Source of the DNA: Oreohelix idahoensis
Taxonomy: Eukaryota > Mollusca > Gastropoda > Stylommatophora > Oreohelicidae
Length of the DNA: 64,000 nucleotides
Direction of reading: 5' to 3'
Assembly: GCA_024509875.1 (NCBI GenBank)
Contig: JAMPIV010011331.1
Coordinates: forward strand, 310,001 to 374,000
The stretch's first letter is position 1. The number at the start of each line of letters is the position of its first letter. This document shows, piece by piece, positions 45,258 to 56,157 of this stretch. Both the position numbers and the translations under genes were made by a program. Below the pieces are notes generated by a model. The model worked only from the letters and a program-made list of their open reading frames with translations, was not told where the DNA came from and made no database searches.

Positions 45258-45505
45258 AGCTCCACTTTAATACAGTGCACAATCAATCAATACCCTTTAT
45301 TTCCACTTTAATACATTGCACAGTCAGTTAATACCATTTAGTTCCACTTTAATACATTGCACAATCAATCAATACCCTTTAGTTCCACTTTAATACATTG
45401 CACAATCAATCAATACCATTTAGTTCCACTTTAATACATTGCACAATCAATCAATATTCGTTAGTTCCACTTTAATAAAGTGCACAATCAATACCCTTAA
45501 GTTCC
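45258..45505. repeat. 41 bp minisatellite, about six units
   Basis: Units read approximately AGTTCCACTTTAATACATTG followed by CACAATCAATCAATACCCTTT. The inner units are the most alike and the outer ones more diverged. It lies directly against the end of the LINE fragment. Confidence 0.93.
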
Positions 45506-46012
45506 CCAAGGAGCATTGAGCTTCAACAAACATATGCCAAGTCTTCCTATCGCGTGCCGTTCGCTCAAGGTCTTTCCACATCTTCTGTATCATTTTCACT
45601 TCTGTCTCCAGTTCTCTTCTCCGTGGGATTTTGGTCTACCTCTGCCTCTCTGTCCTTGGGGATTCCAGAACACGAACAGCCTTGTAATGCTATCAACAGG
45701 TTGCCTCAATATGTGTCCTATCCATCTCCAGTGTCTTCTTCTCATTTCTTGTTCCACTGGCACTTGTCTGGTTCTTATCATCAGTTCCACACTCGTGACT
45801 TTGTCATATTATTTTAATCTTTCTTTTTTACTTAAGCACCCATTTATGAATGTACGCAGCTTTTTTGTTGTTGTTTTTCTTGTTCTCCATGTATCAGAGC
45901 CGTACAATAGGACTGACTTGATATTTGATTTAAAGATTTTTATTTTTATGTTGGACTTGATTTCGATTGATTTCTTTACCAATGCAACGAAAGCTCCTAT
46001 TACAGTGCGCAT
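45506..46012 (-). pseudogene. LINE reverse transcriptase C-terminal fragment
   Basis: Two minus-strand frames (46,012-45,809 and 45,790-45,596) form the C-terminal part of a non-LTR retrotransposon ORF2. The motifs include SNIKSVLLYGSDTWR, FINGCL, then RRRHWRWIGHILR and GQRGRGRPK. These are typical of the region after the RT domain in RTE/CR1-like animal LINEs. The piece is 5'-truncated, as LINE copies usually are, with a frame break near 45,800. Its 3' end abuts the 41 bp minisatellite. The exact clade is uncertain. Confidence 0.85.
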
Positions 46013-47101
46013 ATACCTGCAAAATCAGAAGAAAAAAAAACATCCTGTTTTTTTTAGCTTTCTACGATAAACTTAGGGTGTATTTGAGGACTTGGCCAAC
46101 CCTACTGGGTTACCTCAGCGAAAAAAAGTTGAGAAGTACTGGCATATAGCAAAATTAAAAATGTGACGTTTGTTCTCTGAGCTGCACTTAATAAATTAAC
46201 AAGGTTCTTTGTGATTAGCGATGTATCTCTCAAGCTTTGAACCAAACTAGCCTCGTCACCATTCCAATTTCCTTTAGCTCATTACAGTAGCCTGAAGGGT
46301 TGTGCCTTATCTAGCTGTGTTTACGTAGATTCTGATTTTGACAGTAGCTCCTCGTTGAACCACGTCATGCAGTTAAAGCGTTTGCGATATCGGCGTAGGT
46401 TTAAATTTACATCATCACTGGCTCAGCACGCATCTAACAGCTGCTACCCCAGGAGAAATGTACAAACCGGCGTTTGCTCACGCACTTTTGGATATGAGAA
46501 GGCATAACACCAAGCCCTAGTGGCCTCGCTGTATCAGCAATGTATATAGAATATCTAGAGCAAAGAATATTTCCTCAACCATACATCATGATCATTGTTT
46601 TCTGCGCTCCTTACGGATCATACAGCCAGCTCTCTAGCTGGTTCCTTTGTAGGGAGCCTGCACCAAGCTATACATGCTCTTGATCATAATCATTTCCGTC
46701 TGCATTCATCACTGAGCATGAGACATCCATTGTAGCTTGTCCCCATGTAGCATGCCGGCATCAACTACGCACATGCTCTGGCAGTGATGGTTTCTGTGAC
46801 AATTTGTTTTACATGACGAGGTTCCTAGCTCCCATGCACAACTTCATATTAGTCGACTATGTCCGATATGCCTGAGCATCCCATTGACAGAGAGTTAGGG
46901 AGCTGGTGTCTCGTGGCGAAGGTACTGGGTTCTTCTTCTTCTTCTGCGATCAGTTTCCTATGCTCAACAATCTATACAAGGAGATGAGTTGCTTCCATGA
47001 ATCCAGTCGTCAGCAGGAGGTCCTCGCGGATGCCCGACAGTTTGTCTTCCACTTTCGTCTCCTGGGGCCAGGTTTGAGCCCTCAAGTCATGTTATTTTAC
47101 A
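46013..47101. other. Unassigned DNA with a diverged direct repeat
   Basis: No gene seen. 46,610-46,880 is a diverged match to 48,260-48,440, in the same orientation. Confidence 0.45.
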
Positions 47102-47790
47102 TGTTGACCATGTTTAGTTCTGGTATCAGTTAATCTACGCGCTATCAGTTCTATTCGTGGCCAGCATGATGTATTTTTGCACTGATATAAATGTTAAATG
47201 AACGCGATATTAGTCTGACGTCACTTGGATGTGATGACGTGGTTTTGGTGCTTAACATAATTTATGCAAACCGTTAGACGGTGCCTTTCGTTAGTATTTT
47301 TTAACCAAGAAGGTCGTCGAAGCTGTTGCTCCTTGATATTAGAAGATTCATCATTCTTCTACGTGGCTGTATAATTTACGAAGGTCGCCACTGATATTAT
47401 TTAAAGATTCCGAACAGAAGGATTTAGTTCGAGGAAGTATTGTTTCAGAGAAGTATTGCAATCGCAATTTGATTATTTTAACTCCATATTTGGGGTTCGC
47501 TACTTCAGTGATAACCGAGATGGCACTGCTAGTAAACATTCCAGATATGTGACGTTCTATGAAGGACAGTAGGAGCTTCAAATTATTCATGTATTGAATG
47601 TTTTACCATGAACATATTTATCTGATTTCGTCATTAAACTACGTAATTGGTGTGGACCCGAATCCAAGAAGTTGAGAAGTGATTTTTGTATTTCAAGTTC
47701 TTGCACCACCCCCATGACATTCGCTATAACATCAACTGCACGATTGCTCTATCAAATAACATTCCATAATTCACTAAAACAACCTGCAAC
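47102..47790 (+). repeat. Relic LTR related to the element 6 LTR
   Basis: Begins TGTTGACC. It is alignable but diverged from the element 6 LTR at 58,375-59,046 through several blocks: CATGATGTATTT, GAACGCGAT, TGACGTCACT, CGAAGGTCGCCA and GTGGACCC. The right end is unclear because a SINE follows. No internal coding region is seen beside it, so it may be a solo or decayed LTR. Confidence 0.6.
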
Positions 47791-47809
47791 AAGTCACCAA
47801 AGTCATAAG

Positions 47810-48003
47810 TACCGGGTTCGAATCACGGTATCGTCACGCTCCAGTCTACCCAGATTAAGTGGGCACCTGACTCTGCTCGTGAGTTAGGGAAGGAAAAGGC
47901 AGTGAGGAAGGGATCTGGTCCCCCCACTTCTCGATGCTGGACCTAGTATTGTGAAATCTCTAACATTTCACTCTCTGCTATGGTATTACATTTACCTTTA
48001 CCT
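47810..48003 (+). mobile_element. tRNA-related SINE
   Basis: A good pol III B box (GGTTCGAATC) lies at about 47,815-47,825. A GTCTACCCAG-led block follows, then TTAGGGAAGGAAAAGGCAGTG, then a TCGATGCTGGA block, and it ends in a TTTACC-type short repeat tail. The A box is not clear, so the 5' end may be truncated. The central blocks recur inside the LTRs of elements 1 and 2. Confidence 0.7.
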
Positions 48004-50286
48004 TACGACATGCCTGGTGGTGCAGTAGTCCAATCCTTTTTCTCTCTTTTGAGACCCCGGGACTATGTGAGGCTCATTCATTAAGTGGCCGTGCTATATT
48101 CCTTTCTCTATCAGGGACAATGATTCCCTGCTTCTTCATATCAATATTTCCCTTTTGGCTTCCAATGGAGCATACAGCAGCCCGACAGCTAGTACCCATA
48201 CAGAAAAGTGCTTTTGCATCGGTTGTTCATGTAGCAATTTGTTTTCTTGTCAAATGTTGCTCCTTATGGAGCTGGGAGTCATCAATGCAGCTGGGCCCCT
48301 TGTAAGAAGTTCCCACGAAAGTATTCGTATTGTTTTGCAGCAGTGGGTTTTTCAGCAAATTGTTTAACACAACGAGGTTATCAGTCTCATGCATTATTTG
48401 ATAATAATCGCCCCTTACAGCATTCCTGAGTTGTCCATCGTAGTCCTACTCCTTCATTATGAGACAATCATGAGTTCTACTAGAAGTACACAAGGCAGTT
48501 CGCTGCTAGTTAACTATCAGAAAATGTCGAAGCCGCGTCTCAGACTGGACTTTGTTTGATCGTTGTCTCAGCAATATCTTTGCAACTGCTGTCCTACATG
48601 TGTACGTTGTAAATCTTTCACTAATATCCACTACCCATCGTACTCCGAGACATTATCAAGCCGTGAAACCAGATCTTCACTTATTGCAGACTTGTAGCTG
48701 GCAGAAGGATGCTCAAATGTTTAACAAAACCTGCAACAGTTTCTAGACCCCGGATCGTTTCGAGTGGCCATTTTGTTAACACTAGAGTCGGTAACAGCGG
48801 CATCGGATATTTCACTTTTCTAGTCGTATCATGTTAATTCACTTTCATCCATGTAACTTAGTTTTCGCTTGTTTTTTTCTTTTCTGATTTAGTTCGTTTT
48901 TTCCTGACGAATGCCTTGTGGCCGTAATGTAGGCATTTTCTGTGCCCTTTGTCCTAGTATAAACGCATCACTTATTCTCGTTGACCCCGCCGTTAGACAT
49001 TTACTAACAGGTCATCGCCGACAATGCTTGTACGAGCATAAATAACCCTTGACTCGAGAGTCACTAGCCAAAAGGATGATATATTCTCACCAGTATCGCT
49101 TCAGCCGGTGATGAATGTCACAAGTACGTGCTCGAATACTGACTTCGGTAGCGCCCCAGCTCGCCCCTATCTCATGAGGTCGCTCAGTGCACAATAATGT
49201 GTGGGTGTGGAGGCGAGTGGTATCACTAATTAATCTTATTAGTTTCTGTTCTACTATCGATTATTATGTTTTTTCCTCATCACAGTTATTCTGCAATATG
49301 TGCTCTTTATTAAATTTACAATATGATCATGGTTGTATGTCGTTAACAACAACAATGAAGACTATCAGTAGGTTCTCCTAGCTCGTTGAACACCGATGCC
49401 TTTTACTGCTTGCTAGAACAAGATTTCTAGTTGTTTTTGTTCTTCTGTTTCGTTTTCTCCTACTTCTACTTTATTGTTGTGACGAAATGGCATTCTATCA
49501 TTCGTTTCTTCTTTCAATTCTTTTCAAACCTTCGTTTTGCCTTCATCTAACCTGTCATTCTTTTCCATTTGTCTCTTTCTTGTCCTTGAGTTTCGTTAGA
49601 AAATCCGGAGAAGCAAACCTTGATAAGAGAAAGGAGTGGTCATAGTCTCTTCTTGGCCCACTACTTATCTTTCTTATCATTAAAACAAGGCTAAATGGTA
49701 CGGTAACTCCTTGTTGTGAAATCTTGCTTTTATCGCTAGATAATCTAATTTAGCTGTCTTAAAAAAATCTTCTGATAAACTGGATCATGCTGGTAGCATG
49801 TTACTTGAATTAACTCAAGTCGTCATAGGTAGAAAATAGATAAACATTACCTCATGACCGGAAATCGTATTACGCAATTGATTCACGAGATCAAGCGCAT
49901 GTGTGACAGGAGCGGGCTAGGTAAACACATCCGCTGAGATGACAGACTGAGAGAGTAGTGAGTCTCACACAACCTTCCGGTTAAAAAGCAAACACCAGAT
50001 TAGAAAGTACTCAACGCACGCACTGGAACAGCCTAGAAACATGTGCGAAATCGTGGATTAAACCCGAAACACTCTAAGGATCTAGCATTTTCTCTATCTA
50101 TGCTGTGACGTGGACCGGAAATATTGATACAGTAATCTGACAGCCTTTGCTTTCCCATTTAGTGTCTACCACTGGCTAAGCCAAACCACGAAATTTTCTG
50201 TTTGTATGACTCACCTTTGAATCCACGCCTTTTTTTCTGGAACATAACAACAGAGTTGTTTACCAACTTTCGCAAACCTGCCAGTT
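48004..50286. other. Unassigned DNA
   Basis: No recognisable frame; the short open frames have no motifs. 48,260-48,440 is the second copy of the diverged repeat noted at 46,610. The stretch 48,760-48,960 loosely resembles an element 3/6 leader, too weakly to call. Confidence 0.4.
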
Positions 50287-50525
50287 TAACAAGGGAGCGA
50301 ATCGCGTTTTTTTACCTGAGTTTCTCACGCGAGCTGATTTGCCAATTATCGGTCAATAGACGGATACGCGTAGAAATAACGGATTGTTTGAAGAGAGACA
50401 AGGGGCGATAATATTTTTCCGACCGCCCTTGATGTTCGCACGTTTCAGGGGGAGGTAATGTTTGATCTGCACAAGGGGACGTAATCTAAGAGAGACCCGG
50501 GCACGGCAAAATCATCTGATGTCGG
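50287..50525 (+). repeat. Dispersed repeat, second copy
   Basis: Inverted partner of 28,118-28,350. Element 5 is inserted directly at its right end, after GATGTCGG. The left copy continues beyond this point, so the insertion interrupts the repeat. Confidence 0.75.
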
Positions 50526-52905
50526 TGTGACGATATTCTCAATACAATAGCTAAATTAGATAATATTGTAGAGCATAAAGTCAAAAATAAGATAGAAAAT
50601 AAAAATTGAGTCCAGCGTAGTATTCTCCTACGCCAGCCCGCATGTCGATTTTGATAAAACTAATGGCCGAACGAAAGATACTGTCTTTTCGAAAAAAATT
50701 CGTCCTTCAGATTAAATGTAACACTTTTGCAAGGTCAAGTCGGATTGCCAAGACGAGAGTGAAAGAATAAAAGAATAAAAGAGGGGAGGGATGGAAAGAC
50801 AGAACCTAGAGAACGCCGTCTCGCGTGGATTTCACAAAAGCCAACTCGAGCAACATAGCCTTGGGCACTTTTCAAATTAGGATACAAAACTAAAAAATGT
50901 TCGTCAATTGGTCATGTAAACAACCTTAGCTCTTATAAGGAATGACGTAATTCTAACGTATTACGGAAGATTCTCGTATTTAGGTTGAAAATAGTTAGAA
51001 AAAGAATGGAGCAGGTGGTAGTTTCTAGATTTGAAGACTAACATAGAAAAAATATGGAATTATGAACCATAATACATAGGGCCATATAAATTATATATTC
51101 GGATGCCTTATGATGTACTGAGCAATAATATGGTGTCAGTTACCCACTAGTACAAAAAATAACCAAAATAATGGCAATAATATTATGTATGATAAGACGG
51201 ACTGACGAGAAAAAAGATCACGCCTGCTTAATTTTTTTCATAACATATTTTGAAAAAAGCTTTGGGTAAATAGGACTAAAAGGTACCAAGATTTTGATTG
51301 GCTGTAGTTTAAAGGAAGGCGAGAGGGGATTGGTTAACCTAACACTAAAAATATACTTGTAGTAGTAAACGTAGTATTTTGGGAATTGTTTTTTAAAAGT
51401 TCGATTTAAAATTCATAGTCGTCTGCTTCTATTGGCCAGCTTAGTTGATATTGAGGAAAAATTGTTAGGCTAGGACGCCATTTCTTTAAAAAATCTTGCC
51501 GCGAGACGATGAGAACAGAAGTGTAATTCTAAATACAAATATTATAAACTTCTGGACAGGGCAGTGATAACTTGGGCCAGATCTGCCAGTCATCGTTTCT
51601 TGTGTGTAATATTCATTGAAATTGTGGTAAGATTGAATTTATTAACCATTTTATTTAAAATAAAGTTTGAATGTGAGATACTAACATACGACTGTAAGTA
51701 AGTGAGTCGATGGCAGACTTAGGCAAAGCCTAGAGATTGATCCATCATATGATAGCCTATCAGAGAGGTGTAGAACTACAAAATTATATATGATTGTCAT
51801 CAAGGAGCCTAACACCTATCCTATTGTATGGAAAAAGATTACTGTTGGAATTGCAGAGGCGTTGTAACCATTAGGGGAGAGGAGTACTAGTATACATTGT
51901 CACTTCAAAATATAATGGGACAATAGGTTGTCATTAAGAGCTGACCCTATACATTTGTTTGTACTGTACCTGTAATTAACTGTGGAATATTATTGTATAC
52001 TTATTATAAAGAAGGATGCATAACCTTCTTATTTCAGGGGTTTTGTGGCCCTGACAGTCACATAAAACCAGGCTCGTGGGAACTGATTGATTCCTGACTT
52101 TGTTGCATAATTTGGGCACGTACTGGAGGCCATTGCCTTTTATGAAGTGAACCAGATGGTCCATCGAGCCTAGGACAAGACTTACCAGGGTTCTCCTTCG
52201 AAGTTAAGTGCCCGTTCGGCATCGAAAGTCTCAACCTCTATGAACCTCAGTTATTAAAATTTAAAAAAACTGACATTATCAAATAAAAGAATTTCACTTG
52301 GGACAAATGAAAAGAAAATAAACGATAGGGAGTGATGATAACCAACAACCTACCATTTTACATATACCATTATTATCCTATTTAGAAAACTACAGCTACA
52401 CACTTTTATTATATTAATACTTGTATTATGGACAGAAGATCCATTGTATAAAGTGAATATTGTAAATAATTTCATTGATTTCACTTGTGATTGTCAATCC
52501 TGATTCAAACAAAATAGAGTCAGGATAATAAATTGAAAAAAATTATTAACGTTACACAAAATTCAACCACTGACTTACTTAAGATAGTCTGTTAAAGTGT
52601 AGTGTGTATGTGATTGTTGTAGTACTGTTGTGTTGTGTTGGATAATAAACTACTTGTGTATATGTTTAGTTGGTTAATGCAACATTACACTACTTATACA
52701 TAACCCTAGACACCAAACGTAGTCATCATCATCATCATAAATTCTAGTCAAAGAATAAGTCTGAGTGAGATCATAAAGGTGGTAGCAGAAAGGTACCCTG
52801 TAACTTAACATAATATTTATTATATTCAGGGACCTTCACAGCTGACCTCACTCAGTACACTAAGAGTACATAACAACAACATTTCATAACATCAAATCCA
52901 CCACA
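50526..52905 (+). repeat. 5' LTR of element 5
   Basis: Begins TGTGACGATATT. The first 82 bases recur at 57,353-57,434. Ends AATCCACCACA, then a five-base spacer before the primer site. Confidence 0.85.
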
Positions 52906-52910
52906 TATAT

Positions 52911-52930
52911 TGGGTAGCTCGATTCCGGGA
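52911..52930 (+). other. Primer binding site of element 5, degenerate
   Basis: Reads TGGGTAGCTCGATTCCGGGA, in the same position as the element 4 site. It resembles a proline-type site (TGGGGGCTCGTCCGGGA) with changes. Confidence 0.5.
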
Positions 52931-53134
52931 TTTTTAAATTCGTATAAAATATATTAGGGTCTCAGGTCCCGGAAATTTTTATTACCTGTCAAATAAAACT
53001 AAAAGTATTCTTTTGTGGAATTAAAATAGTGGTTGAGCTATCGGTGCCTGTGGTTGTTCTTAGTCATATTAGAAATTCTTAGTTATATTAGAAATTTGTC
53101 TAATTAGAAATTTTAAAAGGTTGCATAGTACAGA

Positions 53135-54730
53135 ATGGCTGATCTGGCAAAGTTTCGATCTGCTGCTGTGCAGACTGCTAAAGAAATGAATATGGATGGA
53201 CCAGAGCTGGTCCAGTACGTAACTTCAGAGGTTGATAAATTTATTGCCAGAGAAGATAAAAGATTAGAGAAAGAAGCAGAAAGAAAGTTAGAGGCTGAGA
53301 AAGAAATTAAGAGGTTGCAGATTGAGGCTGACAAAAATGCTAGGGCATTGGAGGCGGAAAGGGAGGCGGAGATTAAAAGGCTCAAATTTGAAGAGAAGAA
53401 ATTAGAAGCAGAGGAAAGAAGATTAGCTACAGAAAGAGAAGAAAAGAGATTAGCTACAGAAATAGAAGAAAAGAGATTAGCTACAGAAAGAGAAGAAAAG
53501 AGATTAGCTGCAGAAAGAGAAGAAAAGAGACTGGCTGCTGAAAGGGAAGCAGAAGATAGGAGATTGCAGAGGGAGCACGAGTTACGACTAAGGGAGTTGG
53601 AATTACAAGGCCATGCTCCTGAAAATAGTGCCAGCCCCTTTACCTCCGATGCTACTGCTAGTCAGGGAGCCTCAACCTCAGCTATGGGTTTTCATTTAGA
53701 CCATTTTGTTGAGAAAGAAGATAACATAGAATGTTTTCTGGGTAGATTTGAACTGTTGGCTACCACGTATGGTTTAGAGAGAGAAAGGTGGAGCCTAAAG
53801 TTATCCCAGGGGCTTAGGGAAACAGCTTATGAAGTTTTTGCCAAAATGAGCAGGGATGATCAAGACAATTATGACATGTTAAAGCAGGCTCTTTTGTTAA
53901 GGTATGAAAAGAACGGAGAATTTTACAGGAAAAAATTTAGGAATGCAAGACTACTGTCGGGTGAGACCTATCACCAGTTCTCTGCACGTTTAGAGACCTA
54001 CTTGGAGAAATGGACTGCTCTGGGAAAAACCCAAGATCTTAAAGAAATGATCCTTATTGAGCAATTGAGAGAGTCCATGGCTCCAGACTTGAGAAAGTTT
54101 CTCATGGAACAAGGTGCAGAGAGGCTGGGTGAGTTACTCAATGTCGCTGAGAGGTATCAGGCAGCCCAAGCAGAGGTAGCGGGCACAAAAAAGAAACAGG
54201 TAGACAATTATAAGGCTCCTCAAAACTTTAACAGATTTGACAACAAAGATCAGGGAAACAAAGGTAAGCAACATTTTGATAGGCCACAAAATGATTATAG
54301 AAATAAAAACCCACAATTCAATGACAGAAAATATGAGGAAAGAAAACCTTTTCATAAAGGTAGATTATATTGTAAATGGTGTAAGATGGACAACCATAAC
54401 ACCGAAAAGTGTACTAGGAAACTTCCTTCCTTCGCTGCAATGAAAACGGGGAGAAAGGGATCCAAGGCCAACCCTACTAAACAGCAGGAACTGTATCATC
54501 CCCCAGTGTGTGAAGAAATAATATGTAATGGAGTCATCATAAGGTGCTTGTATGATACTGGATTGGATTATGATTCCGTTGTGAGTTCTCACCTGGTGCA
54601 AGCAGATCAATACACCACAGAAACAGTGGAGATCCAAGCTGCAACCAAGGACGTAGCGACCATGACACTTCCCATCGCCAGGATAAATGTAAAACGCGAT
54701 ATGTGGAAGGAATTATCAAAGCAGCAGTGA
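53135..54730 (+). CDS. gag: Gag and protease of element 5
   Basis: A 531-codon frame starting MADLAKF. It has a long coiled coil at about 40-165, including repeated EEKRLATER-type units (53,418-53,545). The capsid begins near 190 (VEKEDNIE) and has a SCAN-like part at about 262-345 (FRNARLL to AERYQAAQ). A CX2CX4HX4C knuckle (CKWCKMDNHNTEKC) lies near 412-425, and a retropepsin DTG near 473. The frame ends early because a base is missing from the A run near 54,692. Protease and integrase then continue in another frame (54,703-56,157). Gag assembles particles; the protease would cut the polyprotein. Confidence 0.88.
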   Translation: MADLAKFRSAAVQTAKEMNMDGPELVQYVTSEVDKFIAREDKRLEKEAERKLEAEKEIKRLQIEADKNARALEAEREAEIKRLKFEEKKLEAEERRLATEREEKRLATEIEEKRLATEREEKRLAAEREEKRLAAEREAEDRRLQREHELRLRELELQGHAPENSASPFTSDATASQGASTSAMGFHLDHFVEKEDNIECFLGRFELLATTYGLERERWSLKLSQGLRETAYEVFAKMSRDDQDNYDMLKQALLLRYEKNGEFYRKKFRNARLLSGETYHQFSARLETYLEKWTALGKTQDLKEMILIEQLRESMAPDLRKFLMEQGAERLGELLNVAERYQAAQAEVAGTKKKQVDNYKAPQNFNRFDNKDQGNKGKQHFDRPQNDYRNKNPQFNDRKYEERKPFHKGRLYCKWCKMDNHNTEKCTRKLPSFAAMKTGRKGSKANPTKQQELYHPPVCEEIICNGVIIRCLYDTGLDYDSVVSSHLVQADQYTTETVEIQAATKDVATMTLPIARINVKRDMWKELSKQQ

Positions 54731-56157
54731 TAAATGAACCAATCTACCCTTTGATATTGGGGTGTAGAAATGTCTTCTTGGGGAGCCCCAAGAGACCTGT
54801 GATCATGGCAACAGTGCAGACCAGATCACAGTCTAAAAAGGAGGAGGAAAACCCAATAAATACCCATCCAGATGAGATGAGGAAGGCGCAGGCTGAGGAT
54901 AAGACCCTCAAGCCTTGTTTTAAGAAATTGCCCAAATGTCATACACCTCCAGGCAAGGGAGACTTCTATATGAAAAACAAATTGATATATAGGAAGGCTG
55001 GAAATGGATCCAATGGTCACGGACAGCTGGTCCTCCCCACGTCATATAGGAAGAAAGTGTTGGAACTAGGGCATGCGATTCCCTTCAGTGGTCATATGAG
55101 GATCAGCGCAACAGGACAGCGTATAGCTTGTCATTACTTCTGGCCAGGGATAACTGAAGATATAAATAAATATGTAAAATCCTGTCCAAAATGCCAACGG
55201 GTAGCTCCAAAGCATTGGACTGCTCCAGCAACTCTAGGGGAAATGCCCATAGTGGGAACACCTTTTGAGAGAGTTGCCGTGGACATTGTGGGACCTCTCA
55301 CTCGGACCAAGAGGAGGAACAGTTATATTCTGACTCTGGTGGACACTTGTTCAATGTGGGGAGAGGCGGTAGCCCTGTCGTCAATCGATTCGAAGCATGT
55401 GGCAGAGGCATTACTCACAATCTTCTCCAGGTTAGGTTTTCCCAAAGATATCTTGACTGATAATGGCTCACAGTTCAAGGGGAAACTAACGGAAGAAGTT
55501 TTCAGGATCTTTCAAGCCAAACATTTTCATTGTAGCCCGTACCATCCACAAGGAAATGGCCAAGTGGAAAGATTTAACGGGACACTCATTGCGATCCTGA
55601 GAAAGTTGGCACATGAAAAACCAGATACATGGGACCAGTACCTTCACGCCACCCTGTTTGCTTATCGGGAGGTACCCCATAGTTCAACCGGTATGGCACC
55701 GGCAACCCTGTTATTCGGGAGGCCAATAAAAGGTCCATTGGAAGCCTCGTTAAGGACGTGGACTGGTGATAAGGCAGAAGAAAATATCACCTCATCATAT
55801 CAATATGTGAACGAGCTGACCACTCGTCTTAAAACTGGCTGGAAACTTGCTAGTGATAATTTGAGACAAGCCAGGAAAAAACATGCTGCCTATTATAATA
55901 AGAAGGCGAAGGACAGAGATTTAGCTGTGGGAGAGAAGGTCCTCCTTCTATTACCAGGCAGTAATAATAAGTTGCAGATTGGATGGCAAGGTCCATATAC
56001 AGTTCTAGAGAAGGTGTCTAGAACAAATTATAAGATAGATAAAAAGATGAAAGAGAAAATCTATCATGTCAATCTCCTGAAAAAATATCTGGAAAGAGAA
56101 AATCAGGACGAGACACACTTATTAACCTTGTCCATCGCAACGAGAATGAAAAACTAA
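54703..56157 (+). CDS. pol: Protease C-terminus and integrase of element 5
   Basis: A 484-codon frame overlapping the previous one by 28 bases. After the protease tail and a linker comes a complete integrase: HHCC finger H124, H131, C161, C164; core D194, D253, E289 with 35 residues between the last two; GPY at 430-432. Integrase inserts the DNA copy into the host genome. All key residues are present. The ATG at 54,703 is only the first Met of the open frame, not a true start. The frame ends at a stop codon at 56,155 in what should be the link to RT. Confidence 0.9.
   Translation: MEGIIKAAVINEPIYPLILGCRNVFLGSPKRPVIMATVQTRSQSKKEEENPINTHPDEMRKAQAEDKTLKPCFKKLPKCHTPPGKGDFYMKNKLIYRKAGNGSNGHGQLVLPTSYRKKVLELGHAIPFSGHMRISATGQRIACHYFWPGITEDINKYVKSCPKCQRVAPKHWTAPATLGEMPIVGTPFERVAVDIVGPLTRTKRRNSYILTLVDTCSMWGEAVALSSIDSKHVAEALLTIFSRLGFPKDILTDNGSQFKGKLTEEVFRIFQAKHFHCSPYHPQGNGQVERFNGTLIAILRKLAHEKPDTWDQYLHATLFAYREVPHSSTGMAPATLLFGRPIKGPLEASLRTWTGDKAEENITSSYQYVNELTTRLKTGWKLASDNLRQARKKHAAYYNKKAKDRDLAVGEKVLLLLPGSNNKLQIGWQGPYTVLEKVSRTNYKIDKKMKEKIYHVNLLKKYLERENQDETHLLTLSIATRMKN

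Noticed and set aside
45258..45505. CRISPR-like array
   Set aside because: Contiguous 41 bp units without unique spacers in an animal genome; a minisatellite.
45516..46070. 184-codon plus-strand frame
   Set aside because: Antisense shadow of the LINE fragment.
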